Origin: Allotamlana fucoidanivorans
GTDB taxonomy: Bacteria > Bacteroidota > Bacteroidia > Flavobacteriales > Flavobacteriaceae
Assembly: GCF_045788535.1 (NCBI RefSeq)
Contig: NZ_CP074074.1
Span: 186,001 to 250,000, forward strand
Length of the DNA: 64,000 bases
Direction of reading: 5' to 3'
Shown piece by piece: positions 50,147-59,309 of this stretch; the stretch's first letter is position 1; each line of letters starts with the position of its first letter. The notes beneath the pieces were generated by a model. That model did no database searches, had not been told where the DNA came from, and saw only the letters and a list, made by a program, of their open reading frames with translations. Made by a program: the position numbers and the translations under genes.

Positions 50147-50590
50147 ATGAAAGCAAAATCACGATTTGAAGTGGCCATCAAAAAGCTTTATATAGCTTTT
50201 CATGATAATACCTTAAACCCCGAATGTTGCAAGCAATGTGCGGTAGGTAACATTTTGGACAATACCGATAGTTGGAAACATTTATCTGACCATCATGGCT
50301 CTTTAAAATTAAATTATATTGGACGCGTACACCAAAATTTGGGACGAAAATTTAATGGTTACACGCCAAAAGAATTGATACAAATAGAAGTTATTTTCTT
50401 GGCCGCTTGTGGTTATGACCTGCCTATAAACCATCAAAATAAAAAACCTAAATATCCTAAAAATAAGGATGTATTATTTAAAGGACTTAGTGCTGTGATT
50501 AAATACCTTTGTAAATTGGAAGGTAAACGTAACATCATGGATTACACAGCATTACTCAAACAAAAACACTACCCTTTTTCTATCAATTAA
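50147..50590 (+). CDS. Conserved hypothetical Cys-containing protein, 147 residues
   Basis: A 147-residue soluble protein with an N-terminal helix, then NPECCKQCAVGNILDN (CCxxC motif near residues 25-29) and HLSDHHGSLKLNYIGRVHQN. A further Cys lies in FLAACGYDLPINHQN. A basic region (KNKKPKYPKNKD-like) and a helical C-terminus follow. The cysteines and histidines could bind a metal or cluster, but the family is not recognised. It is divergent from the apbE pair and 51 nt upstream of a cytochrome c gene on the same strand. Confidence 0.72.
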   Translation: MKAKSRFEVAIKKLYIAFHDNTLNPECCKQCAVGNILDNTDSWKHLSDHHGSLKLNYIGRVHQNLGRKFNGYTPKELIQIEVIFLAACGYDLPINHQNKKPKYPKNKDVLFKGLSAVIKYLCKLEGKRNIMDYTALLKQKHYPFSIN

Positions 50591-50640
50591 CTTCTTCTTA
50601 TTTTTTCAAGTGTAATTTTAACCAATAAACCAACCAACTA

Positions 50641-51216
50641 ATGAAAAAACAAAGAATTTTGGCTTTTATGTTTGCTTTTGGCTTGCTATTCAGTGCTTGC
50701 CAATCAAAAAAAGAAGAACAAAAAGCCTATCAACCTGTTAGTGCAAGCGCAATTAATCCTGAAAAAAGAGGTAAATATCTTGTTGACACCAATGGATGCC
50801 ATGACTGCCACTCACCAAAAAAGTTTACAGAAAGAGGTATGGAAGTAGATACTACTAGAATTTTATCTGGTCATCCTGCTAATGAAGCATTACCGCCATT
50901 TGATCCAGAAACTGCAAAATCATATATCCTTTTCTCTATAGGACTTACGTCGGCAACTGGTCCATGGGGTACTTCTTTTGCGGCTAATTTAACCCCGGAT
51001 GCTACGGGTATTGGGACATGGTCTGAAGAGCAGTTCTTAACCTGTATTAAAAAGGGACTTTACAAAGGTTTAGAAAACAGCAGGCCTTTATTACCTCCAA
51101 TGCCGTGGGAACATTATAAAAATTTTACTAACGATGACTTAAAAGCCATCTTTGCATACCTCAAGAGTATCCCTGCTGTTGAAAATGCTGTTCCTAATAA
51201 TATACCACCTCAATGA
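50641..51216 (+). CDS. Lipoprotein c-type cytochrome
   Basis: A 191-residue cytochrome c with a lipoprotein signal (AFMFAFGLLFSACQSKKEE). A single heme site CHDCH lies at residues 53-57 in TNGCHDCHSPKKF. A candidate axial Met is in LLPPMPWEHY, and FTNDDLKAIFAYLKSIPAVE is the usual C-terminal helix. It probably carries electrons in the periplasm, anchored by lipid. It shares a bidirectional terminator with nqrF. Confidence 0.88.
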   Translation: MKKQRILAFMFAFGLLFSACQSKKEEQKAYQPVSASAINPEKRGKYLVDTNGCHDCHSPKKFTERGMEVDTTRILSGHPANEALPPFDPETAKSYILFSIGLTSATGPWGTSFAANLTPDATGIGTWSEEQFLTCIKKGLYKGLENSRPLLPPMPWEHYKNFTNDDLKAIFAYLKSIPAVENAVPNNIPPQ

Positions 51217-51217
51217 T

Positions 51218-51254
51218 AAAAAAATCCCAACTAATTATTAGCTGGGATTTTTTT
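51218..51254. terminator. Bidirectional terminator between the cytochrome and nqrF
   Basis: AAAAAATCCCA and TGGGATTTTTT form an 11-bp stem around a loop containing a further short AT-rich dyad, with T-runs on both strands. Confidence 0.85.
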
Positions 51255-51279
51255 GTATCTCATAAAATTTCAAAGGGGA

Positions 51280-52599
51280 TTATCCTCCAAAGTCATCAAA
51301 TCGGATATTTTCATCTGGTAAACCAAAATCTTCACCCATTTTTTGAACAGCTTTGTTCATTAATGGTGGTCCACAGAAATATAACTCGATATCCTCGGGC
51401 GCATCATGCTTGCTTAGATAGTTGTCAATTACACAGTTGTGAATAAATCCAACAAAACCATCACCTTCTGTATCGTTAATGTCTTTCTTCACTTTCCAGT
51501 TATCCTCTGGTAAAGGCTCAGATAGTGCTAAATAAAATTTAAAGTTAGGGAAACTATCTTCTAATTGTTTAAAGTGATCTAAATAGAATAACTCACGTTT
51601 AGAACGTCCTCCATACCAATAGGTCACTGTTCTTCCTGTTTTTAATGTTTTGAACAGATGGTATAAGTGTGAACGCATTGGTGCCATACCAGCCCCACCT
51701 CCTACGTATAACATTTCGGCATCACTCTCGTTAATGAAGAACTCACCGTAAGGTCCAGAAATGGTTACTTTATCGCCTTGTTTTCTTGAAAAAATATAAG
51801 AAGAAGCAACCCCTGGATTAACGTCCATCCAATCGTTTTTAGCACGATCCCATGGTGGTGTAGCAATACGCACGTTAAGCATAATGTCACGTCCTTCAGC
51901 TGGGTAAGAAGCCATAGAGTAGGCTCGCTCAACAGTCTCATCGTTTTTCATTACTAATGGCCATAAACCAAACTTATCCCACTCGTCCTGAAACTTATCT
52001 GGCGTTTCATGTTCTTCAGGGTGTGCCGTAATATCTATATCTGAATATTTTACTTCACATGGTGGAATTTCAATTTGAATATAACCACCCGCCTTATAGT
52101 TCATATCTTCTGGAATACGCACCACAAATTCTTTAATAAAAGAAGCCACGTTATAATTTCTAACTACTTCAGCTTCCCATTTCTTGATTCCAAAAACTTC
52201 TTCAGGAATAGAAATATCCATGTCTTGTTTAACTTTTACCTGACAAGCTAAACGCGCTCCATGTTGTAATTCTTTACGTGTAAAGTGCGGCGTTTCTGTT
52301 GGAAGCGCTTCACCACCTCCTGAATTTACGTGACACTCACATTGAATACATGTACCACCACCACCACAAGCTGATGGTAAAAATATTTTTTGACTTCCTA
52401 ACGTTGAAAGCAAACTTCCTCCTGAAGCCACTTCAATCTCTTTCTCACCATTAATAGTAATTTTAACTGGCCCTGACGGTGATAATTTTTGCTTAACAAA
52501 TAAAAGTAAGGCAACCAATAATAGCGTTACTACTAAAAACGCTATTACCGTTACTACGACCATTCCTGTTGTACTTGCTGCTAATATCATATTATTCAT
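51280..52599 (-). CDS. nqrF: Na+-translocating NADH:quinone reductase subunit F
   Basis: A 439-residue subunit that oxidises NADH and passes electrons to the complex. One N-terminal span (MVVVTVIAFLVVTLLLVALL) is followed by a 2Fe-2S ferredoxin domain with LPSACGGGGTCIQCECHV and a later Cys in GARLACQVKV. The FAD-binding RAYSMASYP and NAD-binding YVGGGAGMAPMRSHLYHLF follow. The C-terminus is CGPPLMNKAVQKMGEDFG. Last gene of nqrABCDEF; overlaps nqrE by eight bases. Confidence 0.96.
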   Translation of the reverse strand: MNNMILAASTTGMVVVTVIAFLVVTLLLVALLLFVKQKLSPSGPVKITINGEKEIEVASGGSLLSTLGSQKIFLPSACGGGGTCIQCECHVNSGGGEALPTETPHFTRKELQHGARLACQVKVKQDMDISIPEEVFGIKKWEAEVVRNYNVASFIKEFVVRIPEDMNYKAGGYIQIEIPPCEVKYSDIDITAHPEEHETPDKFQDEWDKFGLWPLVMKNDETVERAYSMASYPAEGRDIMLNVRIATPPWDRAKNDWMDVNPGVASSYIFSRKQGDKVTISGPYGEFFINESDAEMLYVGGGAGMAPMRSHLYHLFKTLKTGRTVTYWYGGRSKRELFYLDHFKQLEDSFPNFKFYLALSEPLPEDNWKVKKDINDTEGDGFVGFIHNCVIDNYLSKHDAPEDIELYFCGPPLMNKAVQKMGEDFGLPDENIRFDDFGG

Positions 52600-53314
52600 T
52601 TACTTTTATGTTGTTAGCCATCTCTTTTTCGTTATCGTCTACCACTTTTTTTTCAACTTGAGCTGTTTTTTCTTCTTTAGCACCTTCATCATCCCCACCG
52701 GTTAACATACCACCAAAACTCATAAATCCTATCGCCATTAAGCCTGTAATGATAAATGTAATGCCCAAACCTCTTAATGCAGGTGGTACATTAGAATATC
52801 TTATTTTCTCACGAATAGCTGCAATGGCTAAAATGGCTAAAAACCATCCAATACCAGAACCTATACCGTAAGTAGTTGCTAATCCTAACGTAGGTATCTC
52901 ACGAGACTGCATAAACAATGATCCACCTAAAATAGCACAGTTTACTGCAATAAGCGGTAAGAAAATCCCCAATGAGTTGTATAATGATGGAGAAAATTTC
53001 TCCACTACAATCTCTACTAACTGTACCATGGTTGCAATAGTTGCAATAAACATGATAAAGGATAAGAAACTTAAATCGTAATCTGCATACTCAGCACCTA
53101 ACCATTTACCCAAAGCACCAGGTTGTAAAAGATACTGATCTAAAAGCCAGTTTAACGGTACTGTAATGGCTAATACAAAGATTACCGCAGCACCAAGACC
53201 TACTGCTGTACTTACTTTTTTAGACACCGCCAAGTATGAACACATTCCTAAGAACGTGGCAAATACCATGTTGTCTATAAATATTGATTTGAAAAATAAT
53301 TCTATATGTTCCAT
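52592..53314 (-). CDS. nqrE: Na+-translocating NADH:quinone reductase subunit E, extended C-terminus
   Basis: A 240-residue inner-membrane subunit with six spans. The paired-Cys region MVFATFLGMCSYLAVSKK and PLIAVNCAILGGSLFMQSRE hold cysteines that ligate a membrane Fe-S cluster. The family is about 200 residues; this one has roughly 35 extra residues (GGDDEGAKEEKTAQVEKKVV and following), highly charged and probably cytoplasmic. It is separated from nqrD by 75 nt, unlike the close spacing elsewhere in the operon. Confidence 0.93.
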   Translation of the reverse strand: MEHIELFFKSIFIDNMVFATFLGMCSYLAVSKKVSTAVGLGAAVIFVLAITVPLNWLLDQYLLQPGALGKWLGAEYADYDLSFLSFIMFIATIATMVQLVEIVVEKFSPSLYNSLGIFLPLIAVNCAILGGSLFMQSREIPTLGLATTYGIGSGIGWFLAILAIAAIREKIRYSNVPPALRGLGITFIITGLMAIGFMSFGGMLTGGDDEGAKEEKTAQVEKKVVDDNEKEMANNIKVNE

Positions 53315-53389
53315 TTTATTAGTTATTTGTTATGTGTTATTTGCTCATGGTTTTTATAAACCAAAAACCAATAACTATTAACCAATTTT

Positions 53390-54037
53390 TTAATGATCTT
53401 CTACTAATGCTTTATTTTTTGTACGTTGAATCCAAATAATAATACCTACAACAATTAATGCCATTGGAGCTAATAACATGAACCCGTTATTCTCATAACC
53501 AAAAGCGTATAATCCAGTTTTCTCAATTGGATCTCCTAATACAGGAAAACCTAATAAGGTTCCAGCTCCTAATAGCTCTCTAAAAAACGCTACAATAATT
53601 AAAATAACACCATAACCAGCTGCATTACCTATACCATCTAAAAATGACCTCCATGGTCCGTTACCTAAGGCAAACGCTTCAAAACGTCCCATAATAATAC
53701 AGTTAGTGATAATTAAACCTACAAAAACCGAAAGTGTTTTACTTAATTCATAAGCAAAAGCTTTAAGTACTTGGTCTACTATAATAACTAAAGCCGCCAC
53801 TACAATTAACTGTACAATAATTCTAATTTTTGAAGGAATGATATTTCTCATTAAAGAAATGACTACGTTTCCTATTCCTAATACAAACAACACTGAAAAA
53901 GACATTACTATAGCTGCTTCTAACTGAGCAGTAATGGCTAAAGCAGAACATATACCTAATACCTGAATGGTAATTGGATTGTTATCTGCTAATGGATCTT
54001 TAATTAATGCTGCGTCTTTTTTTGATAAAAGTCCCAT
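53390..54037 (-). CDS. nqrD: Na+-translocating NADH:quinone reductase subunit D
   Basis: A 215-residue membrane subunit homologous to NqrE. It has six spans, with NPITIQVLGICSALAITAQL and SVFVGLIITNCIIMGRFEAF carrying the Cys residues that share the Fe-S cluster with NqrE. Internally duplicated topology like RnfA/E. The ATG is at 54037, one base after the nqrC stop. Full family length. Confidence 0.95.
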   Translation of the reverse strand: MGLLSKKDAALIKDPLADNNPITIQVLGICSALAITAQLEAAIVMSFSVLFVLGIGNVVISLMRNIIPSKIRIIVQLIVVAALVIIVDQVLKAFAYELSKTLSVFVGLIITNCIIMGRFEAFALGNGPWRSFLDGIGNAAGYGVILIIVAFFRELLGAGTLLGFPVLGDPIEKTGLYAFGYENNGFMLLAPMALIVVGIIIWIQRTKNKALVEDH

Positions 54038-54038
54038 A

Positions 54039-54782
54039 TTATTTCAATGTTTTAAAGTAAGGCACATACTTTTTAAGCTCAGATTTAAGCATCGCTGTAA
54101 CACCGTCTCCAGTAATAGTAGCTCCAGCAATAGCATCTACCTTGTTATCTGTTTTATTTTCGTTCTTAGGATCGTTATTTCCTTTAGCAACCGTAATTCC
54201 TGCAAAGTCACCATTTTCACTTAATAGATGTTCTCCGATGAAATCATCCATAAAATAACGTTGCTTAATATTGGCACCCAATCCAGCTGTTTCTCCTTTA
54301 TGGTCAAAATAAACGCCTTGAACAACCATATCTTTATCCATAGCAACATAGCCCCAAATAGCATCCCACAATCCTTTTCCTCTAATGGGCGCTATATAAT
54401 AAGTTTGTCCATCTTTATTCCCAACAAACAAAGGTAAGCGTCTTTCTTTACCAGCTTTAGCACTAGCTTGTTCCTTTTTTACATCAATTAAATAGGCGTT
54501 TTCATCTTCAGTTACCTTATCGCCTTCTATAACCAATTGCTTAGTAATATATTGATTGAACAACTCTGGTGCTTTATCTGTAGAAACAAAAACAGCACTA
54601 GTTTCATCATTATCATTTACACCCATAGCATAAAGGATATTTTGTTGTTTTTCTAAACGTTGATTATTATCAATCTTTGGTCTTAATGCCGAGGCCGTAA
54701 ATGCTAACAACCCACCAACAACTACCACCATTGCTACTGCAAATAAAATGGTATATACATTTGATTCCGTCTTGTTACTCAT
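54039..54782 (-). CDS. nqrC: Na+-translocating NADH:quinone reductase subunit C
   Basis: A 247-residue subunit with one N-terminal span (ILFAVAMVVVVGGLLAFTAS) and a periplasmic domain covalently carrying FMN. The flavinylation site is VDAIAGATITGDGV, with Thr as the acceptor. The domain also has IAPIRGKGLWDAIWGYVAM and DHKGETAGLGANI. Flavinylation needs ApbE, present at 48697. Starts 2 nt after the nqrB stop codon. Confidence 0.95.
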   Translation of the reverse strand: MSNKTESNVYTILFAVAMVVVVGGLLAFTASALRPKIDNNQRLEKQQNILYAMGVNDNDETSAVFVSTDKAPELFNQYITKQLVIEGDKVTEDENAYLIDVKKEQASAKAGKERRLPLFVGNKDGQTYYIAPIRGKGLWDAIWGYVAMDKDMVVQGVYFDHKGETAGLGANIKQRYFMDDFIGEHLLSENGDFAGITVAKGNNDPKNENKTDNKVDAIAGATITGDGVTAMLKSELKKYVPYFKTLK

Positions 54783-54784
54783 GA

Positions 54785-56011
54785 TTAAGCTGTTTTAACT
54801 TTTACACGTTTTAATCTTCGTTTTACATTACCTTGAACCACATAGTGATCAATAGTTGGTGCAAATACATTCATCAATAAAATGGCTAACATTACCCCTT
54901 CTGGATAAGCTGGATTAAACACACGTATTAGAATAGAAATAAATCCAACTAAAAACCCGTAAATCCATTTACCTCTTGTAGTTTGTGAAGCTGTAACAGG
55001 ATCGGTTGCCATAAATACGGTACCAAAAGCAAAACCTCCAATTATTAAATGTTCCCAGAAAGGTGCACTCATTAAACCGTAAAACTTGCTAGATTCAGTT
55101 ACAATGCCAGCCGTAGCTATTTGATTAAATATTACTCCCATGACTACAGCACCAATCACAGAAGACAACATAATTCTCCAACTACCTATTTTAGTAAAAA
55201 TTAAGAATAACCCTCCTAATAAAATAAGTAATGCTGACGTTTCCCCTACAGAACCAGGTATAAACCCTAAGAACATATCAGCAGCACTATAAGCGACATC
55301 TTTACCTTGTGCTAATGTGCCTAAAATAGTTTCTCCTGAAATAGCATCTAAGTTTTGGCCTGCTGCAATAGCTTTATCTCTTGCTACTGCTCCATGTACC
55401 CATACTTTATCTCCAGACATCCAAGTTGGATAAGCGAAGAATAAAAAGGCTCTAATGGTTAAGGCTGGATTCAAAATATTCATTCCAGTTCCACCAAAAA
55501 CTTCTTTTCCTATAACCACACCAAAGGCAACAGCCACCGCTAACATCCATAATGGAATATCTACAGGTACAATTAACGGCACTAACATACCTGTTACTAA
55601 GTACCCTTCTTCAACCTCGTGTCCCTTTAAAATGGCAAACAAAAACTCAATACCTAAACCAACACCATAGGAGATGATCACTAAAGGTAAAATTTTCCAT
55701 AAACCAACCGTTAGGTTATCTAGGGTCCAAAACTCTGAACTAAAGAAACCACTAGACGCCGCTTGAATATCACCTAAAGCAAGATGATGTTGGTAACCTG
55801 CATTAAACATACCAAAAATTAAACAGGGTATCATAGCCAAGATTACCGTATTCATGGTACGCTTTAAATCGTCAGCAGCTTTAATATGAGTTCCTCCGTG
55901 CGTGGTCTCATCTGGCAAGAATAAAAAAGTGTGAATTGCCGAAAACGCAGGCAACCACTTTTTATTTTTATTCTTTACTTTAAAATCATGTAATTTATCT
56001 TTTAAACCCAT
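54785..56011 (-). CDS. nqrB: Na+-translocating NADH:quinone reductase subunit B
   Basis: A 408-residue membrane subunit with about nine to ten spans. The covalent FMN site is FIPGSVGETSALLILLGG with the Thr of GET. A conserved region VVIGKEVFGGTGMNILNPAL and FMATDPVTASQTTRGKW are typical of NqrB/RnfD. It also binds riboflavin and forms part of the Na+ channel. It overlaps nqrA by one base. Confidence 0.96.
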   Translation of the reverse strand: MGLKDKLHDFKVKNKNKKWLPAFSAIHTFLFLPDETTHGGTHIKAADDLKRTMNTVILAMIPCLIFGMFNAGYQHHLALGDIQAASSGFFSSEFWTLDNLTVGLWKILPLVIISYGVGLGIEFLFAILKGHEVEEGYLVTGMLVPLIVPVDIPLWMLAVAVAFGVVIGKEVFGGTGMNILNPALTIRAFLFFAYPTWMSGDKVWVHGAVARDKAIAAGQNLDAISGETILGTLAQGKDVAYSAADMFLGFIPGSVGETSALLILLGGLFLIFTKIGSWRIMLSSVIGAVVMGVIFNQIATAGIVTESSKFYGLMSAPFWEHLIIGGFAFGTVFMATDPVTASQTTRGKWIYGFLVGFISILIRVFNPAYPEGVMLAILLMNVFAPTIDHYVVQGNVKRRLKRVKVKTA

Positions 56012-57366
56012 TATCCTATTTCTTTAAGCATTAAGTCTAAACCTTCTCTTATTATCTTTTGATGTGGTTGTTTAGACACACATACAAACTCTGTTAAAGC
56101 AAAATCCTCAGGAGCTACCTCATACATTCCTAAAGCTTCCATTTCATCTAAATCTTTATACAAACATGCTTTTAAAACCTGCATAGGGTAAATATCTAAA
56201 GGAAATACTTCTTCATAAGTTCCTGTAGTTACAAAAGCTCTATGCTCACCGTTAGTATTCGTATTTAAATCATACTTCTTCTTAGGATTTAACCAAGAAA
56301 ACGTAAGTGCTCTTGAAACAGATATTTTATCAAAAACAGGTTTCGTCCATCCAAAAAACTCATAATCATCACCTTCTGGAATTACAGAAATCACATTACT
56401 ATAATAATCTAAGGCACCATCAGGTTTGACTTGTTTTCCTGATAAAACATTTCCAGATATTATTCTGTCATTCGCATCTTTTTCAACACCATTATCATAT
56501 ATCATGGTGGCTACCTCACTCCCTATTAAGGTTTTAAAGTATCTAGGTTTTTTAACAGATGAGCCTACCAAAGCTACAATACGCTCGGCATTAAACTTAC
56601 CTGTTAATAGTAACTCTCCAATTATAACTAAGTCTTGCGCATTTACCGTCCAAACCACTTCACCTTTATTTACAGGATCCACTTTATTAATTAAAGTTCC
56701 AACATTTCCTGATGGGTGTGGTCCCGACACTTTGTGTACAGTTACTCCAGATAAGCTTGCTAACGGAGAGTTAGAATTCTTACCTACAGACACATGCACC
56801 TGACCTTCAGTTAGTTTTCCTAAAGCAGATACCGCAGCTTGTAATTCAGCTTCTTTACCTTTAAGTGTAAAATCTAAATCTGCTGCTAATGGTGCACTGG
56901 CATAACCAGAGATAAAAATAGCTTTTGGCGATTTTTCTGGTTTTGCAATTACATCATACGGGCGCTGCTTAACAAATGGCCAACACCCTGAATCGAGCAA
57001 ATGTGCTTTCACCTCTTCAGCATTAGCCTTGCTTACATCTAATTTACCGTAATCTTTAAATGCTTGCGCTTTATCGGCTTCAATTTTTATGGCATCAATA
57101 CGCCTTTTTGGTCCACGAACAATTTCTATCACCTTTCCTGAAACTGGTGAAACAAATTTTATGTCTTCGTTTGACTTATCATAAAACAAATACCCTCCAG
57201 CTTCAACTGAAGATCCTTCTTTTGCAATAAGTTTTGGAATAACGCCGTGAAAATCTTCTGGCCTTATAGTGATGTAGTTACTAACCACCGCTTGTTCAAC
57301 AGTTTTGTCAGCTTCGCCTATAAGTTTAATGTCCAGACCCTTTTTGATACGAATGTCTTTTGACAT
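56011..57366 (-). CDS. nqrA: Na+-translocating NADH:quinone reductase subunit A
   Basis: A 451-residue cytoplasmic subunit, first gene of the operon. Family segments are KGLDIKLIGEADKTVEQAVV, HGVIPKLIAKEGSSVEAGGY, VSPVSGKVIEIVRGPKRRID and HPSGNVGTLINKVDPVNKGE. The C-terminal half contains IYPMQVLKACLYKDLDEMEA. A -7 box sits 39 nt before the ATG at 57366. Operon order A-B-C-D-E-F on the minus strand. Confidence 0.96.
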   Translation of the reverse strand: MSKDIRIKKGLDIKLIGEADKTVEQAVVSNYITIRPEDFHGVIPKLIAKEGSSVEAGGYLFYDKSNEDIKFVSPVSGKVIEIVRGPKRRIDAIKIEADKAQAFKDYGKLDVSKANAEEVKAHLLDSGCWPFVKQRPYDVIAKPEKSPKAIFISGYASAPLAADLDFTLKGKEAELQAAVSALGKLTEGQVHVSVGKNSNSPLASLSGVTVHKVSGPHPSGNVGTLINKVDPVNKGEVVWTVNAQDLVIIGELLLTGKFNAERIVALVGSSVKKPRYFKTLIGSEVATMIYDNGVEKDANDRIISGNVLSGKQVKPDGALDYYSNVISVIPEGDDYEFFGWTKPVFDKISVSRALTFSWLNPKKKYDLNTNTNGEHRAFVTTGTYEEVFPLDIYPMQVLKACLYKDLDEMEALGMYEVAPEDFALTEFVCVSKQPHQKIIREGLDLMLKEIG

Positions 57367-57404
57367 ATTTATTTTTATTGAATTTATTTATCTAAAAATC
57401 GGTG

Positions 57405-57412
57405 CAAAAATA
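57405..57412 (-). promoter_or_regulatory. -7 box (TATTTTTG) for the nqr operon
   Basis: A perfect minus-strand TAnnTTTG in the divergent region upstream of nqrA. A TTG is 22 nt further upstream. The opposite gene (57521) has only a weak box (TACATTTA). Confidence 0.6.
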
Positions 57413-57520
57413 CGAATTAAATATACAGTTATCACAAAAAAATACTTAGTTTTTTATGCTAATTATATTTCCTAGTTTTTTAGGCATAAATTTTGTTTAC
57501 ATTTACCAAAACAAATTTTA

Positions 57521-58771
57521 ATGAGCCTTAAACCGTTATTTGTTATCATTCTTTTCGCTGTTCCTTTTTCTCTTTTTCCCCAGGTTGAAGAAACAAATCC
57601 ACCAGAACACATCAAGACTATTAATTTTAGAGGTACCACAGCAGAAAATCAGTTACCCATATTAACACTTGGAGATGCAGTGATTCTTGAATTTGATGCC
57701 CTGAATGGGGAAGAAAATGATTATTACTATAAAATCAAACACTTTAATTTTGATTGGACACCGTCTCAATTGGTTCAGTCTGAATACATGGATGGATTTG
57801 ATAATCAGCGCATACGCACTTATGAAAATTCGTTCAACACCTATCAAATATACTCGCATTATATACTGACACTTCCTAACGATCAAACGAGAGGACTTAA
57901 AGTATCTGGAAATTATATGCTATATATTTACAATAGCGACGGTCAACTTGTTTTCTCTCGCAAATTTATGCTTTACGAAAACAAAGCCAACGTAGGCGTG
58001 GTTTTAAAAAGAGCTAGAGATTTAGATGTTATTGAAGAAAAACAGCGGGTTGAATTGACTATAGACTCAAACAACATGCAGCTAAACAACCCCTACCAAA
58101 CTGTAAAGGCTGCTATTATTCAAAATAACAATCTAAACACAGCGATTACCAATGTAAAACCTCAATACACGCTTGGTAATAAACTTGTCTACAAATATGA
58201 TTCTGAAACCAGTTTTTGGGGAGGCAATGAATATTTCTTTTTTGAAAACAAAGACATTAGGGCAGCAAACAACAACGTTCAGTTTATTGACCTCAAAGAT
58301 CTATACTATAACTACTTGTACACAAATATCATTAGAGCAAACAGACCTTACACATACAATCCTGACATTAACGGAAACTATGTTATAAATAATATAGATG
58401 CCTCAAACCCTAGTATTGAAGCAGATTATGCTTGGGTTTATTTTTCTTTAGAGGCTTCAGATGCTTTAAAAAACAAACAAGTATACATTTATGGTAGTTT
58501 TAATAATTATGCCATAGAAGACAGCAACCGTATGACTTATAATCCAGAAAGCCATAATTTTGAACACACCATGCTACTTAAACAAGGTTTTTACAACTAC
58601 AAATATGTGGTAGCAGATAATAATGGGGTTATAAACGACGGTGTTATAAGTGGTAACTTCTGGCAAACGGAAAACAACTACAAAGTATTAGTTTATTACC
58701 GTGATTTGGGAGCGCGTTATGACCGCATTATTGGTTATGGAGAAGGCTCTTCTGTCAACATCACGAACTAA
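57521..58771 (+). CDS. Type IX secretion plug-like protein (DUF5103)
   Basis: A 416-residue secreted protein: signal LKPLFVIILFAVPFSLFPQ, then a beta-rich architecture with NEENDYYYKIKHFNFDWTPS-type repeats. DUF5103-like stretches include QLVQSEYMDGFDNQRIRTYE and SGNYMLYIYNSDGQLVFSRK. A C-terminal domain has VYIYGSFNNYAIEDSNRMTY and LKQGFYNYKYVVADNNG, resembling the carbohydrate-binding-like fold of family members. In F. johnsoniae, DUF5103 proteins plug the SprA translocon. The assignment is from recalled family resemblance. No operon partner. Confidence 0.8.
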   Translation: MSLKPLFVIILFAVPFSLFPQVEETNPPEHIKTINFRGTTAENQLPILTLGDAVILEFDALNGEENDYYYKIKHFNFDWTPSQLVQSEYMDGFDNQRIRTYENSFNTYQIYSHYILTLPNDQTRGLKVSGNYMLYIYNSDGQLVFSRKFMLYENKANVGVVLKRARDLDVIEEKQRVELTIDSNNMQLNNPYQTVKAAIIQNNNLNTAITNVKPQYTLGNKLVYKYDSETSFWGGNEYFFFENKDIRAANNNVQFIDLKDLYYNYLYTNIIRANRPYTYNPDINGNYVINNIDASNPSIEADYAWVYFSLEASDALKNKQVYIYGSFNNYAIEDSNRMTYNPESHNFEHTMLLKQGFYNYKYVVADNNGVINDGVISGNFWQTENNYKVLVYYRDLGARYDRIIGYGEGSSVNITN

Positions 58772-58876
58772 AATTACCGTTTAGCTAATTTTTGTTGCAT
58801 TCTTGTTAAAAATTACGTTAACCATCTAACATTTATTATTTTAGCCACCATAAACAAATAACCCCAAAAGTAAAAC

Positions 58877-59263
58877 ATGATTCATCAGGTTACAAAAGGC
58901 ATAAAAATTTCAGTAGATACAAATTTTGAAGGCTCATTTTATAAAAACTATAAAATTCATTATGCCTTTGGTTACACCATTACTATTGAAAACCAAAGTA
59001 AAGATGCCGTTCAACTGAATGCGAGGCACTGGGAAATACTAGATGCTTTGAATAATGTTGAATATGTTGATGGTGACGGGGTTATAGGGAAAAAGCCTGT
59101 TATAGAACCGGGAGGATCACACACCTACAGTTCAGGATGTTTACTAACTTCTCCTTTTGGCGCCATGCGCGGTCACTACAGTATGGTAAATTTTAGCACC
59201 ACTAAAAACTTTGAAGTAACTATTCCGCTATTTAAGTTAAGTGCTCCTTTTGCTATTAATTAA
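58877..59263 (+). CDS. apaG: ApaG family protein
   Basis: A 128-residue all-beta protein (FN3-like ApaG fold). It shows YKIHYAFGYTITIENQSKDA, VQLNARHWEILDALNNVEYV, DGDGVIGKKPVIEPGGSHTY and SGCLLTSPFGAMRGHYSMVN. ApaG is linked to Co2+/Mg2+ efflux and to dinucleotide turnover, but the mechanism is unclear. The start is ATG at 58877. It is convergent with the DUF6695-like gene. Confidence 0.93.
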   Translation: MIHQVTKGIKISVDTNFEGSFYKNYKIHYAFGYTITIENQSKDAVQLNARHWEILDALNNVEYVDGDGVIGKKPVIEPGGSHTYSSGCLLTSPFGAMRGHYSMVNFSTTKNFEVTIPLFKLSAPFAIN

Positions 59264-59309
59264 ACCTAAACACTCATAATAACCTAGATTAATTTTTGAT
59301 GATTCAAGG

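Noticed and set aside
49708..50590. Naming the two small proteins NqrF-like
   Set aside because: Neither has a ferredoxin, FAD or NAD motif. Such names seem to come from neighbourhood, so they are left as hypotheticals.
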